A stretch of DNA of 64,000 nucleotides, from contig NZ_JASVWB010000004.1 in the NCBI RefSeq assembly GCF_030287445.1, positions 248,001 to 312,000 on the forward strand. The letters are read 5' to 3'. How positions within the stretch are numbered: the first letter of the stretch is position 1; each line of letters opens with the position of its first letter. The notes under the pieces are model-generated. The model was not told where the DNA came from. It saw only the letters and a list, made by a program, of their open reading frames with translations, and searched no databases. Shown here in pieces: positions 1 through 9,868 of this stretch. The stretch is from Streptomyces sp. ALI-76-A. Lineage in GTDB: Bacteria > Actinomycetota > Actinomycetes > Streptomycetales > Streptomycetaceae. The translations under genes and the position numbers were made by a program.

Positions 1-123
1 GCGCGGTCCGTCGTCCCGGATGAACTGCCCGTACCCCTTGCGGGCCAGCAGCTTGATCAGCAGTGGGGTGCCGAGCAGGGTCAGAAAGAGGCCGACGGCC
101 CCGGCGAACAGGATCTGATTCAT
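1..123 (-). CDS. mraY: MraY, phospho-N-acetylmuramoyl-pentapeptide-transferase (5' end only)
   Basis: Only the first 41 codons lie in the window; the gene runs off the left edge. The translated start, MNQILFAGAVGLFLTLLGTP, followed by LLIKLLARKGYGQFIRDDGPR, is the characteristic MraY N-terminus (first membrane helix, then the RDDGPR stretch). MraY is the membrane enzyme that makes lipid I in peptidoglycan synthesis. The start is the ATG at 123-121; a purine-rich GGGGGAG lies about 12 nt upstream, slightly far for a ribosome site. The gene diverges from phosphoglucomutase and is not preceded by murF, as it would be in a standard dcw cluster, so this may be an accessory copy. Confidence 0.85.
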   Translation of the reverse strand, partial: MNQILFAGAVGLFLTLLGTPLLIKLLARKGYGQFIRDDGPR

Positions 124-478
124 GGGACGGCTGTCTCCCCCTCGGCTACGTTCCCGCGCGGGGCGCCTCGCCGGTGTCACCGGCGACCCCGCCCACACCT
201 TATGCAAGGGCGCGATCTCCGCGGCGGGCGGGTACTTGACCTTCCACGGCACCGGCGTGCCGTCGAGGCCGGCGTCCTCGGCGCTGCCGGCCGTCCCGGC
301 GCCGCCGGGTCCGACCGGCAGGGGGTCGGGTGCGCGACGACCCGGTCCGACGGCGGCTGTGCGGAAGGCCGTCCGCGCGGCCCGGCGAACGGCGAACCGG
401 GGGCGGACTCGCGTAACACGGCCGTGACGAGGAAAGATGGGGGCGTCAGCGTGTGTCGAACGATGTGTGGGAGCGGGC
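124..478. other. Divergent intergenic region mraY / phosphoglucomutase
   Basis: About 355 bases without a convincing gene. Both strands are open in places, but the translations are Arg/Pro/Ala-rich shadows with no recognisable domain. It must hold the promoters of both flanking genes; I could not pick a clear -35/-10 pair. An ATG at 437 with GAGGAAAG close upstream is an alternative phosphoglucomutase start. Confidence 0.5.
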
Positions 479-2119
<1,641 letters not shown>

Positions 2120-2134
2120 GGTCCCCCGCCGCAG

Positions 2135-2170
2135 CAGGAACGGCGCCGCCCTCGGGCGGCGCCGTTCCTG
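2135..2170. terminator. Bidirectional hairpin terminator between pgm and galactanase
   Basis: A perfect 15-bp stem (AGGAACGGCGCCGCC at 2136-2150 pairing with 2155-2169) closes a CTCG tetraloop, with one further C-G pair outside. It lies between two convergent genes 16 nt after the pgm stop. There is no long T tract, as is usual for Streptomyces terminators. Confidence 0.8.
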
Positions 2171-2251
2171 GTCCTGGTGCCCCGTCGAGCGGCGGCCGTC
2201 GGCCCTCCCGGCGGGACCGGAGCCGTCAGGTCCGCGCCGGGTACCCGGCGC

Positions 2252-3373
2252 CTACGGGGTCCACTTGATGTTCGGGTTCACCTGGCCGGTCCAGTTGAAG
2301 ATGGCCATGTTGTCCCAGCCGTTGCCGCTGTTGTTGATGTCGGCCGGGTCCCATCCATTGCCCTTGACCGCGTACCAGGTCGGCTCCCAGTAGAAGACGC
2401 CGATCGCGCCGGCGTTGCGGGCCGTGTTCTGTACGGCGGTGAAGTTGTCGGCCTGCCCCTGCCAGCTGAGCGGATAGCCCGAGCAGCCGGAGGTGATGGA
2501 GTTGCCGGTGCCGTCCGCGTTCGCCGAGGTGAACGGGTAGGCCGTCTCGGCGATGACGACGTCCTTGCCGTACCGGGCCTTCATGTCGGACACGACACTG
2601 CCCATGTTGGCCAGCGTGCCGTGCCACGGGCAGTAGTAGGACAGCCCGGTGATGTCCCAGTTGACGCCCTTGGCCTTGATGCCGTCGTAGAACCAGCGTG
2701 CGTGCGCGTCGCTGTCCGCGTTGGCGGTGTGAATGATCACCTGGGTGCCGCTGTTGCACGCCTTGGTCGCGTTGTACCCGGACTTGAGCAGCAGACTGAG
2801 GTTGGTGAAGTCGTTGTTGACCACCTTGCCGTCGTCCCACAGCATGCCGACGTTGATCTCGTTGCCGATCTGCACGCTGTCCGGGGTGGTGCCCTGGGAC
2901 TTGAGGCTGTTGCAGACGTCGTACGTGTAGTTGTACACGTCCGTCTGCAACTGGTTGATGCCGTGGCCCGACCAGGCCGCGGGCTTGTACTGCTTGCCCG
3001 GGTCCGCCCAGGTGTCCGAGTAGTGGAAGTCCACCAGCAGCTTGAGGCCCTTGGCCTTCACCTGCTTCGCGTACGCCAGCACCTTGGCCTTGTTGTTGTA
3101 GCCGCTGGCGGGGTTGTTCCAGACCCGTAGGCGGACGTAGTTCACGCCGAGGCCCTTGAGGATGTCGAGCGGATCCTTGGCGGTGCCGCTCGCGTCGTAG
3201 TACTTGGCGCCGAGGTCGAGAGCGCGCTGCGCGGTCGAGACGTCGGCGCCCCGCATGCTGAGCGAGTTCGCGGCAGAGGCGCTCGTGGGCGTGGTGAGCA
3301 GGGACGCGGGCAGGGCGACGGCCGCCATGAGCAAGGCGACCTTCACTGTGCGGCCTGGACCGTTCACGGTCAT
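2252..3373 (-). CDS. Secreted arabinogalactan endo-beta-1,4-galactanase, GH53
   Basis: A 373-aa secreted glycoside hydrolase. Residues 1 to about 35 form a signal peptide (basic start, hydrophobic VALLMAAVALPASLL, predicted cut after ASA). The rest is one GH53 TIM barrel with the family motifs LRVWNNP, DFHYSDTWADP, QIGNEINVGMLW (acid/base Glu about 172) and VIAETAYPF (nucleophile Glu about 276). GH53 enzymes cleave beta-1,4-galactan of type I arabinogalactan in plant pectin side chains. The length is normal for a single-domain enzyme with no carbohydrate-binding module. The start is followed upstream by a GAGG-type site, and two perfect palindromes lie about 50-85 nt before it, suggesting repressor control. 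Confidence 0.92.
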   Translation of the reverse strand: MTVNGPGRTVKVALLMAAVALPASLLTTPTSASAANSLSMRGADVSTAQRALDLGAKYYDASGTAKDPLDILKGLGVNYVRLRVWNNPASGYNNKAKVLAYAKQVKAKGLKLLVDFHYSDTWADPGKQYKPAAWSGHGINQLQTDVYNYTYDVCNSLKSQGTTPDSVQIGNEINVGMLWDDGKVVNNDFTNLSLLLKSGYNATKACNSGTQVIIHTANADSDAHARWFYDGIKAKGVNWDITGLSYYCPWHGTLANMGSVVSDMKARYGKDVVIAETAYPFTSANADGTGNSITSGCSGYPLSWQGQADNFTAVQNTARNAGAIGVFYWEPTWYAVKGNGWDPADINNSGNGWDNMAIFNWTGQVNPNIKWTP

Positions 3374-3422
3374 CCCGACCTCCTTTGATCGAGACGGGGC
3401 GAAGTCGAGGCCGAGGGGCCTG

Positions 3423-3434
3423 ACATGCGCATGT
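3423..3434. promoter_or_regulatory. 12-bp palindrome upstream of galactanase gene
   Basis: ACATGCGCATGT is a perfect palindrome 50-61 nt upstream of the galactanase start. It is an operator-like site; the regulator is unknown. Confidence 0.35.
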
Positions 3435-3444
3435 AGGGGTGTCC

Positions 3445-3456
3445 GTGAACGTTCAC
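3445..3456. promoter_or_regulatory. LacI-type operator candidate upstream of galactanase gene
   Basis: GTGAACGTTCAC is a perfect 12-bp palindrome with the central CG typical of LacI/GalR-family operators. It lies 72-83 nt upstream of the galactanase start and 11 bp beyond the ACATGCGCATGT palindrome. Sugar-responsive repression is the likely role (inference). Confidence 0.5.
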
Positions 3457-3688
3457 AGTAGAGGAGGTAACAGGAGCTGTAAATGTGTGTGTCACGAGGA
3501 TTTCGTACAGGTGGAAGGCGTGTTCTTCGGTGCTATGGATTGGGTACGTGCACAGCCCGGTCGTCGGCCATCGGCCCGCCCGTCGGTATCGCCGAGCCGT
3601 GTTCTCCGGTCGCGACGGTGACTTGATGCGGGCCGACCTCTTGCCCCTGCCCGAACCCCCGGTTTACCGTTCCTGCGTTTGCGTGCGA

Positions 3689-3702
3689 TTGAAACGATTC
3701 AA
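3689..3702. promoter_or_regulatory. LacI/GalR-type operator candidate before GH106 gene
   Basis: TTGAAACGATTCAA is a near-perfect palindrome around a central CG, resembling LacI/GalR-family operators. It ends 16 nt before the ATG at 3719, where a bound repressor would block transcription or initiation. Confidence 0.5.
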
Positions 3703-3718
3703 AGGCTTGGGGCGACAC

Positions 3719-6700
3719 ATGCAGAAGTTCATCCCGCCGCGTGGCGGGTTATCGCGGCGCGCGGTCCTGGCCGCCTCGCTCGCCACCGGAACCGGCGCGG
3801 CGTTCGCGGCGGCGGGCCCGACGGGTGCCGCAGCCGCCCCCCTGACCGGGCGTCAGGAGCTGTCCCGCGACTGGTTCGCGCGGGCGCCGCGCTCGGTCCG
3901 GCCCTTGTTCCGCTGGTGGTGGCCGGACGGCCTGGTCGACCCGGCGGAGATCGCCCGCGAGATCGACCAGATCGCCGACGCCGGCTTCGGCGGGGCCGAG
4001 ATCGCCGCCGTCCACCACAGCATCAAGGACAAGTCCGTCCTCGACACCGCGCACCACGGCTGGGGCAGCACCTCCTGGCGCGAGGGCGTCGAGGCGGCAT
4101 TGCGCCAGGCGGCCCGTCGCGGTCTCACCGTCGATCTCACGCTCGGCCCCAGCTGGCCCGTCGCCGTCCCCGGCGTCACCCCCGACGACGACGCGGCCGC
4201 CCAGGAACTCGCCCACGGCCGCGCGGCCGTGGCCGCCGGCGCCACCTACCAGGGACCTGTCCCCGAACCGGTGCACGAGGCCGCCGCCGGCGTCACCCGG
4301 CGGCGCCTGCTCGTCGTCCAGGCCGCCCGCGTCGAGCCGGCCAACGCCACCCGCAAGGAGACCGGTCTCGACCTCGCGAGCGTCCGCGACCTCACCGCCA
4401 CGGTTCGCGACGGCGCCCTGACCTGGACCGCCCCCGCGGAGGGCGACTGGGTGCTGATCTCCTACTGGCAGCGCGGCAGCGCCCAACAGCCCGAGTCCGG
4501 CCCCCACTCCTCCCCGGCCGCCCATGTCATCGACCACTTCAGCTCCGCCGGCACCGCCGCCGTCACCGGCTTCTGGGAGCGCGAGCTGCTGACCGGCACC
4601 GTCCGACGGCTGCTCAAGACCGCGGGCGGCGCCTTCTTCGAGGACTCCATCGAGCTGGAGACCGACTCCGTCGTGTGGACCTCGGCGCTGCCCGAGGCCT
4701 TCGAGAAGAGAACGGGCCGCTCCCTCCTGCCGTACCTGCCGGCCATCGTCCTCGACAACAGCAACCAGGTCTTCGCGTTCGAGGCACAGATCACCCGGCA
4801 GATCCGGCACGACTTCTGGGCGACCGTCTCCCAGCTCTTCAACACCCACCACGTCACGGCTCTGCGGGACTGGGCCCACTCCTTCGGCATGGAACTGCGG
4901 GCGCAGCCGTACGGCCTGCAGACCGACGCCATCGCCTCCGCCGCGCTCCTCGACATCGCCGAGGGCGAGTCGCTCGGCTTCAAGAACCTGGACGACTACC
5001 GCTGTCTGGCCGGCGGGCGGGACATGGCCGGGCACACGGTGCTGTCCTGCGAAGCGGGCGCGTACAACGGTTCCGCGTACAGCACGACCTGGGACAGGTT
5101 CCTGCGCACCATGGGCGGCGCCTACGCGGCCGGCGTCAACCAGACGGTCGTGCACGGCTTCTCGTACGCCACCGCCCCCGGTGTGAGCTGGCCCGGCTTC
5201 GCCGCCTTCAGCCCCTACAACGGCGCCTCCGGCTACGGCGAGTCCTGGGGGCCCCGGCAGCCCACCTGGCGGCACGCCGAGGACATCGCCGGCTACCTCG
5301 GCCGCGTGCACCAGGTCCTGCAGACCGGTACCCCGCGCGCCGACGTGGCCGTCTTCCGGCAGACCGGTTACACCGCCACCGGCATCGGCGCCTCCTGGTT
5401 CACCTCGACCGGCGTACCGCTCGGCTGGACCCACCAGTTCCTCAGCGGCCCGCTCCTCGACCTGCCCAGCGCCCGTGTCCGCGGCGGGCGCCTCGCTCCC
5501 GACGGCCCCGCCTACAAGGCCCTGTTCGTCGAGGGCGACTTCTTCCACGGTTCCACCCCGACCCTCGCGCTCACCGACGCCCGCAGGCTGCTGAAGCTGG
5601 CCCGGGCGGGGTTGCCGATGGTGCTGCTCGGCGCCTTCGACCAGGCGCTCACGCCGGGCGTGCCCGACCTGGAGGAGACCGACCGGCTGCGGGACGTCCT
5701 CGCCCGGCTCCTCGCGCTGCCGCATGTCAGAGCCGTCACGGACAAGGCCGCCCTCGGCGACGCCCTCACCGCCCTCGGCGTCACCCCCGACGCCCGCCAC
5801 GCCACCTCCTCCACGCTCCTCAACGCCCACCGCGTCAGCGGCGACACCGACTTCTACTACCTCTGCAACGGCAAGCACGCCGAGACCGTCAAGCCGCCCG
5901 TCGCGCCCGTCGACCACGACGTCACGCTGCGCCGCACCCGGCGCGGTCCCACCGTCCCCTACCTGCTCGACCCGTGGACGGGCGCGGTGACCCGCATCGG
6001 GCGCTACACCGAGGACGGCGACGGCGTCACCGTGCGCGTCACCCTCGACCCCGGCCAGGCCACGGTCGTCGCGCTCGGCCGGCCCGGACTCTTCGGGGAC
6101 CGCGCCGGCCACCGTCCGCACGCGGTGGCCGGCGACGCCGACCGCGTGCTGTTCACCGACCGCGGCCTCGCCGTGCGCGTCTCGGCGCCGGGCACCTACA
6201 CCACCCGGCTCTCACGGGGCCGTACGGTGACCACCACCGTGCGCTCGGTGCCCGAGCCCGTCACACCGGCGCGCTGGCAGCTCGACGTCGAGGACTGGCG
6301 CCCCGGCTCGCAGCCGACCCGCACCGACATCGTCCGGCGCACGCTCACCCTGGACACCCTGCAGCCCTGGTCGCAGATCCCCGAACTGGCCGACTCCGCG
6401 GGGGTGGGCCGCTACCGGACCACCGTCGTGCTGCCGTCCGGCTGGACCTCGGAGCACGGTGCCCACCTCGAACTGGGCCAGGTCAGCGACACCTTCCGGG
6501 TCACCGTCAACGGCACCCGGCTGCCTCCCGCCGATCGGCTCCACCCGGTCGTGGACCTCGGCGGACACCTGCGGCCCGGCGGCAACGTGATCGAGGTCGA
6601 GGTGGCGACCCCGCTCATCAACCGGCTCCGGGTGGCCCAGCCGGGCGTCTTCGGCGCCGTCACCCGTCAGGCGTATGGACTCATGGGTCCCGTCCGCCTG

Positions 6701-6730
6701 GTGCCGTACGTCCAGCGAGTCGTGGGCTGA
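3719..6730 (+). CDS. Tat-exported GH106-like glycosidase (alpha-L-rhamnosidase family)
   Basis: A 1003-aa secreted protein. I chose ATG 3719 because it yields a clean twin-arginine signal (SRRAVLAAS at about 12-20, then a hydrophobic Ala-rich stretch). The open frame extends upstream to 3485 without a convincing start. The mature N-terminus, with RPLFRWWWPDGLVDPAEIAREI and ADAGFGGAEIAAV, is the hallmark of GH106 and related large glycosidases. The C-terminal about 130 residues (RYRTTVVLPSGW, LELGQVSDTFRVTVNGTRL) form a galactose-binding-like beta-sandwich. The family hydrolyses L-rhamnosyl linkages in pectin rhamnogalacturonan or glycosides; exact specificity is not readable. Its position next to a pectin-side-chain galactanase fits plant polysaccharide use. 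Confidence 0.8.
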   Translation: MQKFIPPRGGLSRRAVLAASLATGTGAAFAAAGPTGAAAAPLTGRQELSRDWFARAPRSVRPLFRWWWPDGLVDPAEIAREIDQIADAGFGGAEIAAVHHSIKDKSVLDTAHHGWGSTSWREGVEAALRQAARRGLTVDLTLGPSWPVAVPGVTPDDDAAAQELAHGRAAVAAGATYQGPVPEPVHEAAAGVTRRRLLVVQAARVEPANATRKETGLDLASVRDLTATVRDGALTWTAPAEGDWVLISYWQRGSAQQPESGPHSSPAAHVIDHFSSAGTAAVTGFWERELLTGTVRRLLKTAGGAFFEDSIELETDSVVWTSALPEAFEKRTGRSLLPYLPAIVLDNSNQVFAFEAQITRQIRHDFWATVSQLFNTHHVTALRDWAHSFGMELRAQPYGLQTDAIASAALLDIAEGESLGFKNLDDYRCLAGGRDMAGHTVLSCEAGAYNGSAYSTTWDRFLRTMGGAYAAGVNQTVVHGFSYATAPGVSWPGFAAFSPYNGASGYGESWGPRQPTWRHAEDIAGYLGRVHQVLQTGTPRADVAVFRQTGYTATGIGASWFTSTGVPLGWTHQFLSGPLLDLPSARVRGGRLAPDGPAYKALFVEGDFFHGSTPTLALTDARRLLKLARAGLPMVLLGAFDQALTPGVPDLEETDRLRDVLARLLALPHVRAVTDKAALGDALTALGVTPDARHATSSTLLNAHRVSGDTDFYYLCNGKHAETVKPPVAPVDHDVTLRRTRRGPTVPYLLDPWTGAVTRIGRYTEDGDGVTVRVTLDPGQATVVALGRPGLFGDRAGHRPHAVAGDADRVLFTDRGLAVRVSAPGTYTTRLSRGRTVTTTVRSVPEPVTPARWQLDVEDWRPGSQPTRTDIVRRTLTLDTLQPWSQIPELADSAGVGRYRTTVVLPSGWTSEHGAHLELGQVSDTFRVTVNGTRLPPADRLHPVVDLGGHLRPGGNVIEVEVATPLINRLRVAQPGVFGAVTRQAYGLMGPVRLVPYVQRVVG

Positions 6731-7275
6731 CAGCTCCTCCGCCACACGGACAGGGGGCGGGTCCTCGGCACGCATGCCATGGGCGCGCCCGTCTGTCATG
6801 TGAGCGCACCCGGCCGTCAGACCGGGAACGCGCCTCTTTCCCGGCAGGCCCGCTGCTCGGCCCCGTGCCCCTGCGCCCGCTGCCGCCGGCCGGGGCGGCG
6901 CGTGCAGCGGCTCCGGTCCGCCCGGCCGCCCGTCGGTGGCGGGGCCGGAGGCTTTCCGGGCGGCCGGGCGGGTCACCCGGGTGGGGAGCCCGCGCACGGG
7001 TGCCAGGACGCGCCCGGTTCGCTCAGCAGTTGTGGGGCGACTGTCCCGAGCCGGCCCCGCCGGTCCGGACCTCGTCGGGCCGCGGAGGGGGCGGGCTGCG
7101 GATGGGCGCGGCTGTGGGCGATGGCGTATGGGCTACGGGCTATGGGCATGGGGCATGGCGAGCCGGTGACCGGTGGACCGCGCCGGACATGCGCGCGATC
7201 CACCGGTCCTCGCCGGTCGTCCGGATGTCGACGGGTGCCACCGGTCGTCACCGGGCACCGCCGGGTGTCGCCGGA
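6731..7275. other. Gene-free stretch after GH106 glycosidase
   Basis: About 545 bases between two convergent genes. Open frames here are Arg/Gly/Pro-rich with no motif, and I support none as genes. Around 7121-7160 there is a short degenerate run of TATGGGC/CATGGGG-like units. No clear terminator hairpin was found. Confidence 0.45.
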
Positions 7276-8454
7276 TCAGGCGGTGTGCAGGGTGAGCCCG
7301 TAGCGGGCGAGGATCTCGTTGACCGGCTGGTACCAGGTCTCCCCGCCGCCGGAGCAGTTGCCCCAGCCTCCGGAGGTGACGCCTTGCGCCTGGTCACCGC
7401 TGATGAAGGAGCCGCCGGAGTCGCCGGGTTCGGCGCAGACGCTGGTCTTCGTCATCTGGCGCACCGCGCCCTGGCTGTAGTTGACCGTCTCGTTCTTGGC
7501 CAGGACCCTGCCGCAGTGCCAGCGGGTGGTGGAGCCGGAGCGGCAGATCGAGGCGCCCACCGGGGCCTCGGTCGAGCCGCGCACGAGCTGGTCCGGGACC
7601 GTGCCCCAGCCGAGGACGACCGGAACCGTCCACCAGCCGCTGCCCACGCTGACCCACGCGTAGTCGTTGTCGGGGAACGAGGAGCCCTGGAAGGTGCCGA
7701 TGTAGGAGCGGTCCCAGCCGCTGACCCCGGCGCCCGCCCGGCCGCAGTGCCCGGCGGTGACGAACCCGCCGTGGACCGAGAAGCCGATGGAGCAGCGGAC
7801 GTTGCCGGTGTAGTAGGGGTCTCCGCCCACCGTTCCGGCGGCGAGGGTCTCGGGCGCGGCGGACACCGTCCGTACCGTGACCGGGCCGGCTTCGTGGGCC
7901 CGGGCGACGAACCGCTGGACATCGTTGTCGGCCCGCTCGCCCTCGACCACGTTCACCACCACCGCGTTGGCCACCGGGTCGACGGACCAGCTGCTGACAC
8001 CGGCCGGTGCCCGCAGGCGGTCGATCCGCGCCTTGGCGGCGTCCAGGTGCCGGGCGCTGTGCTCGACGGTCCGGACGTGCGCGCCGGTGGCCCGGACGGC
8101 ACGGACCGTCGTGGACGTGGCGTCCGAGGTGAGCGCCACGGTCAGACGTCGGTGCTCGGCGTCGAACCACGAGCCGCCGTACGCGGCTCCGGCGGCCCGG
8201 CGTGCCGCGGGCGCGAGGTCGGTGGCGCCGCGCTCCGCGGCCAGTCGGGTCTCGGCCTCGGCCCGGGAGAGACCGAAGTCCCGCTGCATGGCCTGGAGAA
8301 GAGCGGGTGAGGCGGGCGCGGACTCGGATCCGGAGGGGGCGGCTGAGGAGGTGGGGGAGTCGCTCGCCGAGGCGGGCAAGGTCCCTGCCGCGGCCCAGCT
8401 GCCGAGCATGAGGAGAACGGCCAGGCCGACGTTCTGGAGTCTGGTGCGTCTCAT
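7276..8454 (-). CDS. Secreted streptogrisin-like serine protease (S1 family) with prodomain
   Basis: A 392-aa preproprotease. The chosen ATG at 8454 begins MRRTRLQNVGLAVLLMLG, a good signal peptide, with GAAAGG upstream; an upstream in-frame ATG at 8496 would bury the signal. A prodomain of about 170 residues carries the alpha-lytic-protease-type fold motifs (SWSVDPVANAVVVNV). The mature protease shows the full catalytic triad: His in VTAGHCG, Asp in DNDYAWV and Ser in EPGDSGGSF, plus paired cysteines. Proteins of this type are processed outside the cell and digest proteins for nutrition. It is monocistronic, and a palindrome lies 50-61 nt upstream. Confidence 0.92.
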   Translation of the reverse strand: MRRTRLQNVGLAVLLMLGSWAAAGTLPASASDSPTSSAAPSGSESAPASPALLQAMQRDFGLSRAEAETRLAAERGATDLAPAARRAAGAAYGGSWFDAEHRRLTVALTSDATSTTVRAVRATGAHVRTVEHSARHLDAAKARIDRLRAPAGVSSWSVDPVANAVVVNVVEGERADNDVQRFVARAHEAGPVTVRTVSAAPETLAAGTVGGDPYYTGNVRCSIGFSVHGGFVTAGHCGRAGAGVSGWDRSYIGTFQGSSFPDNDYAWVSVGSGWWTVPVVLGWGTVPDQLVRGSTEAPVGASICRSGSTTRWHCGRVLAKNETVNYSQGAVRQMTKTSVCAEPGDSGGSFISGDQAQGVTSGGWGNCSGGGETWYQPVNEILARYGLTLHTA

Positions 8455-8503
8455 GGAGATGCCTTTCGTCGTTCCAGCGAGGTGGGGGCGGAACAACGCG
8501 ATT

Positions 8504-8515
8504 GAGAGCGCTCTC
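8504..8515. promoter_or_regulatory. CebR/LacI-type palindrome upstream of protease gene
   Basis: GAGAGCGCTCTC is a perfect 12-bp palindrome with the GCGC centre of the known actinobacterial CebR/CelR box TGGGAGCGCTCCCA. Two positions per half differ from that box. It lies 50 nt upstream of the protease ATG. Confidence 0.45.
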
Positions 8516-8621
8516 TTCGGCGTTGGGCGAAGCTTAGCTCCAGGCGGCTGTCAGGTCCATACCAAAGGAATCGGGCGTGGAGCCGCCAGAAAGCAGGCGG
8601 CTGAGGAGTGGTGACGATCCG

Positions 8622-9587
8622 TCACGCACCGGGACCGGGGTCCGGGTGCACGGGCGCCTGGATGCCGGCGCGGGCCGCTTCGAGCTGGGCGGCGAACGCG
8701 ATGCCGAGGAAGAGCGCGACGGCGGTGAGGTTGGCCCACAGCAGCAGAGCGATGAAGGCGGTGAGCGGACCGTACACGGCACCGAAGGCGCCGCTCTCCT
8801 CCACGTACAGCGCGAGCAGCCACGTGGCCGACACCCACAGCAGCAGGTGGACGGCCGAGCCGAACGCCAGCCAGGTGTAGCCGGGCTGGACCCGGCGGGG
8901 CGACCAGCGGAAGATCACCGCGGAGGCTACCCAGGCCAGGGCGAGCCCCACCGGGATGTCGAGCACGCCCCACCACTGCGGCCCGCCGTCCTTCCACCCG
9001 GCGGTGTGCGCCACCGCGTCACCGACGGCCTCGCCGGCGACGAGCACCACGAACCCCAGGACCATCGGCATGCCGGCCGAGAGCGCGAGCACCAACGCGC
9101 GCGCGTACTTGCGCGGGAACGGACGGTCGCGCTCGATGCCGTAGATACGGTTGGCCCCGCGCTCGATCTGCCCCATGGCCGAGGCGAGGTTCAGCAGGGC
9201 GAAGGCGAGCCCGAGCCACAGGGCGAGCGCGCTCCAGGCGCCGCCCTCGGCGCTGCGCCGCGTGCCGTCGAAGGCGTCGGCGACGACATCGGCGCTCGCG
9301 CCGGGCACGATCTGGCCGAGGGAGAGTTCGATGATCCGGCCCACGCTGTCGGTGTGCACCGAGGTGGCCAGGCCCACGAGCGCCACGGTGAACGGGACGA
9401 GGCCGACCACCACTTGGAAGGCGAGGGCGCGCGCGTTGGTGAAGCCGTCCGCGTAACGGAACCGGGTGAAGGCGTCGATCAGCAGCCGCAGCCCGCCGTA
9501 GTGGCGCAGGGCGGTGAACGCCTCGTCGCCGGAGAGCTCTTCTCCGATCATGTCCCGGGTCTGCGGAACGTGGACGGTGGTACCCAT
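8622..9587 (-). CDS. YihY/BrkB-family inner-membrane protein
   Basis: A 321-aa polytopic membrane protein. I start it at ATG 9587 (MGTTVHVPQTRDMIGEE), with AAGGAG about 10 nt upstream; the frame is open further up, but that sequence looks non-coding. BrkB/YihY motifs are visible: GFTNARALAFQVVVGLVPFTVALVG at the first membrane segment, then LGLAFALLNLASAMGQIERGANRIYGIERDR, then about four more hydrophobic helices. Function of the family is poorly defined; it was once proposed to be RNase BN, now considered incorrect, or a transporter. The C-terminus is Pro/Gly-rich. It is convergent with nothing and probably monocistronic. Confidence 0.85.
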   Translation of the reverse strand: MGTTVHVPQTRDMIGEELSGDEAFTALRHYGGLRLLIDAFTRFRYADGFTNARALAFQVVVGLVPFTVALVGLATSVHTDSVGRIIELSLGQIVPGASADVVADAFDGTRRSAEGGAWSALALWLGLAFALLNLASAMGQIERGANRIYGIERDRPFPRKYARALVLALSAGMPMVLGFVVLVAGEAVGDAVAHTAGWKDGGPQWWGVLDIPVGLALAWVASAVIFRWSPRRVQPGYTWLAFGSAVHLLLWVSATWLLALYVEESGAFGAVYGPLTAFIALLLWANLTAVALFLGIAFAAQLEAARAGIQAPVHPDPGPGA

Positions 9588-9868
9588 GGCGCGGACGCTC
9601 CTTGTCGTGCGGTGGCTCCCCTGTCCGGTTGCCCCGTGAACCGTTCCGTCGACACCGCGGGCTGACTGTACCTCGGCATCGGTTGACGTCTCGGCGTGGG
9701 ACTGGGACGAGGGGAGCGAGCGCGGAGAGGCGGACGCGTCATGGGTGCGGGCGTACTCGTCATGGTGGGCGGACGTGCGCCGAGCGGGCCGCGTCGGACG
9801 GCCCGCTCGGCGCACTGCGGCGTGCCGCTGGGTGCGCGGCGACGCGGGTGGGACGGGCCCGGCGCTGC

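Larger units (their letters stand above)
3374..3718. other. Divergent intergenic region, galactanase / GH106 glycosidase
   Basis: About 345 bases with no supported gene. It holds three palindromes (3423-3434, 3445-3456, 3689-3702), listed separately, that look like repressor operators for the two divergent secreted glycosidase genes. Confidence 0.6.

Noticed and set aside
6779..7303. 174-aa plus-strand open frame in the gap after GH106
   Set aside because: Composition is unlike a protein, there is no ribosome site, and its end overlaps the real protease gene antisense.
3679..8310. Very long plus-strand open frame across the GH106 gene and beyond
   Set aside because: The translation is Arg/Pro/Gly-rich with no domain and lies in the wrong frame of the real GH106 and protease genes; this is a GC-rich shadow.
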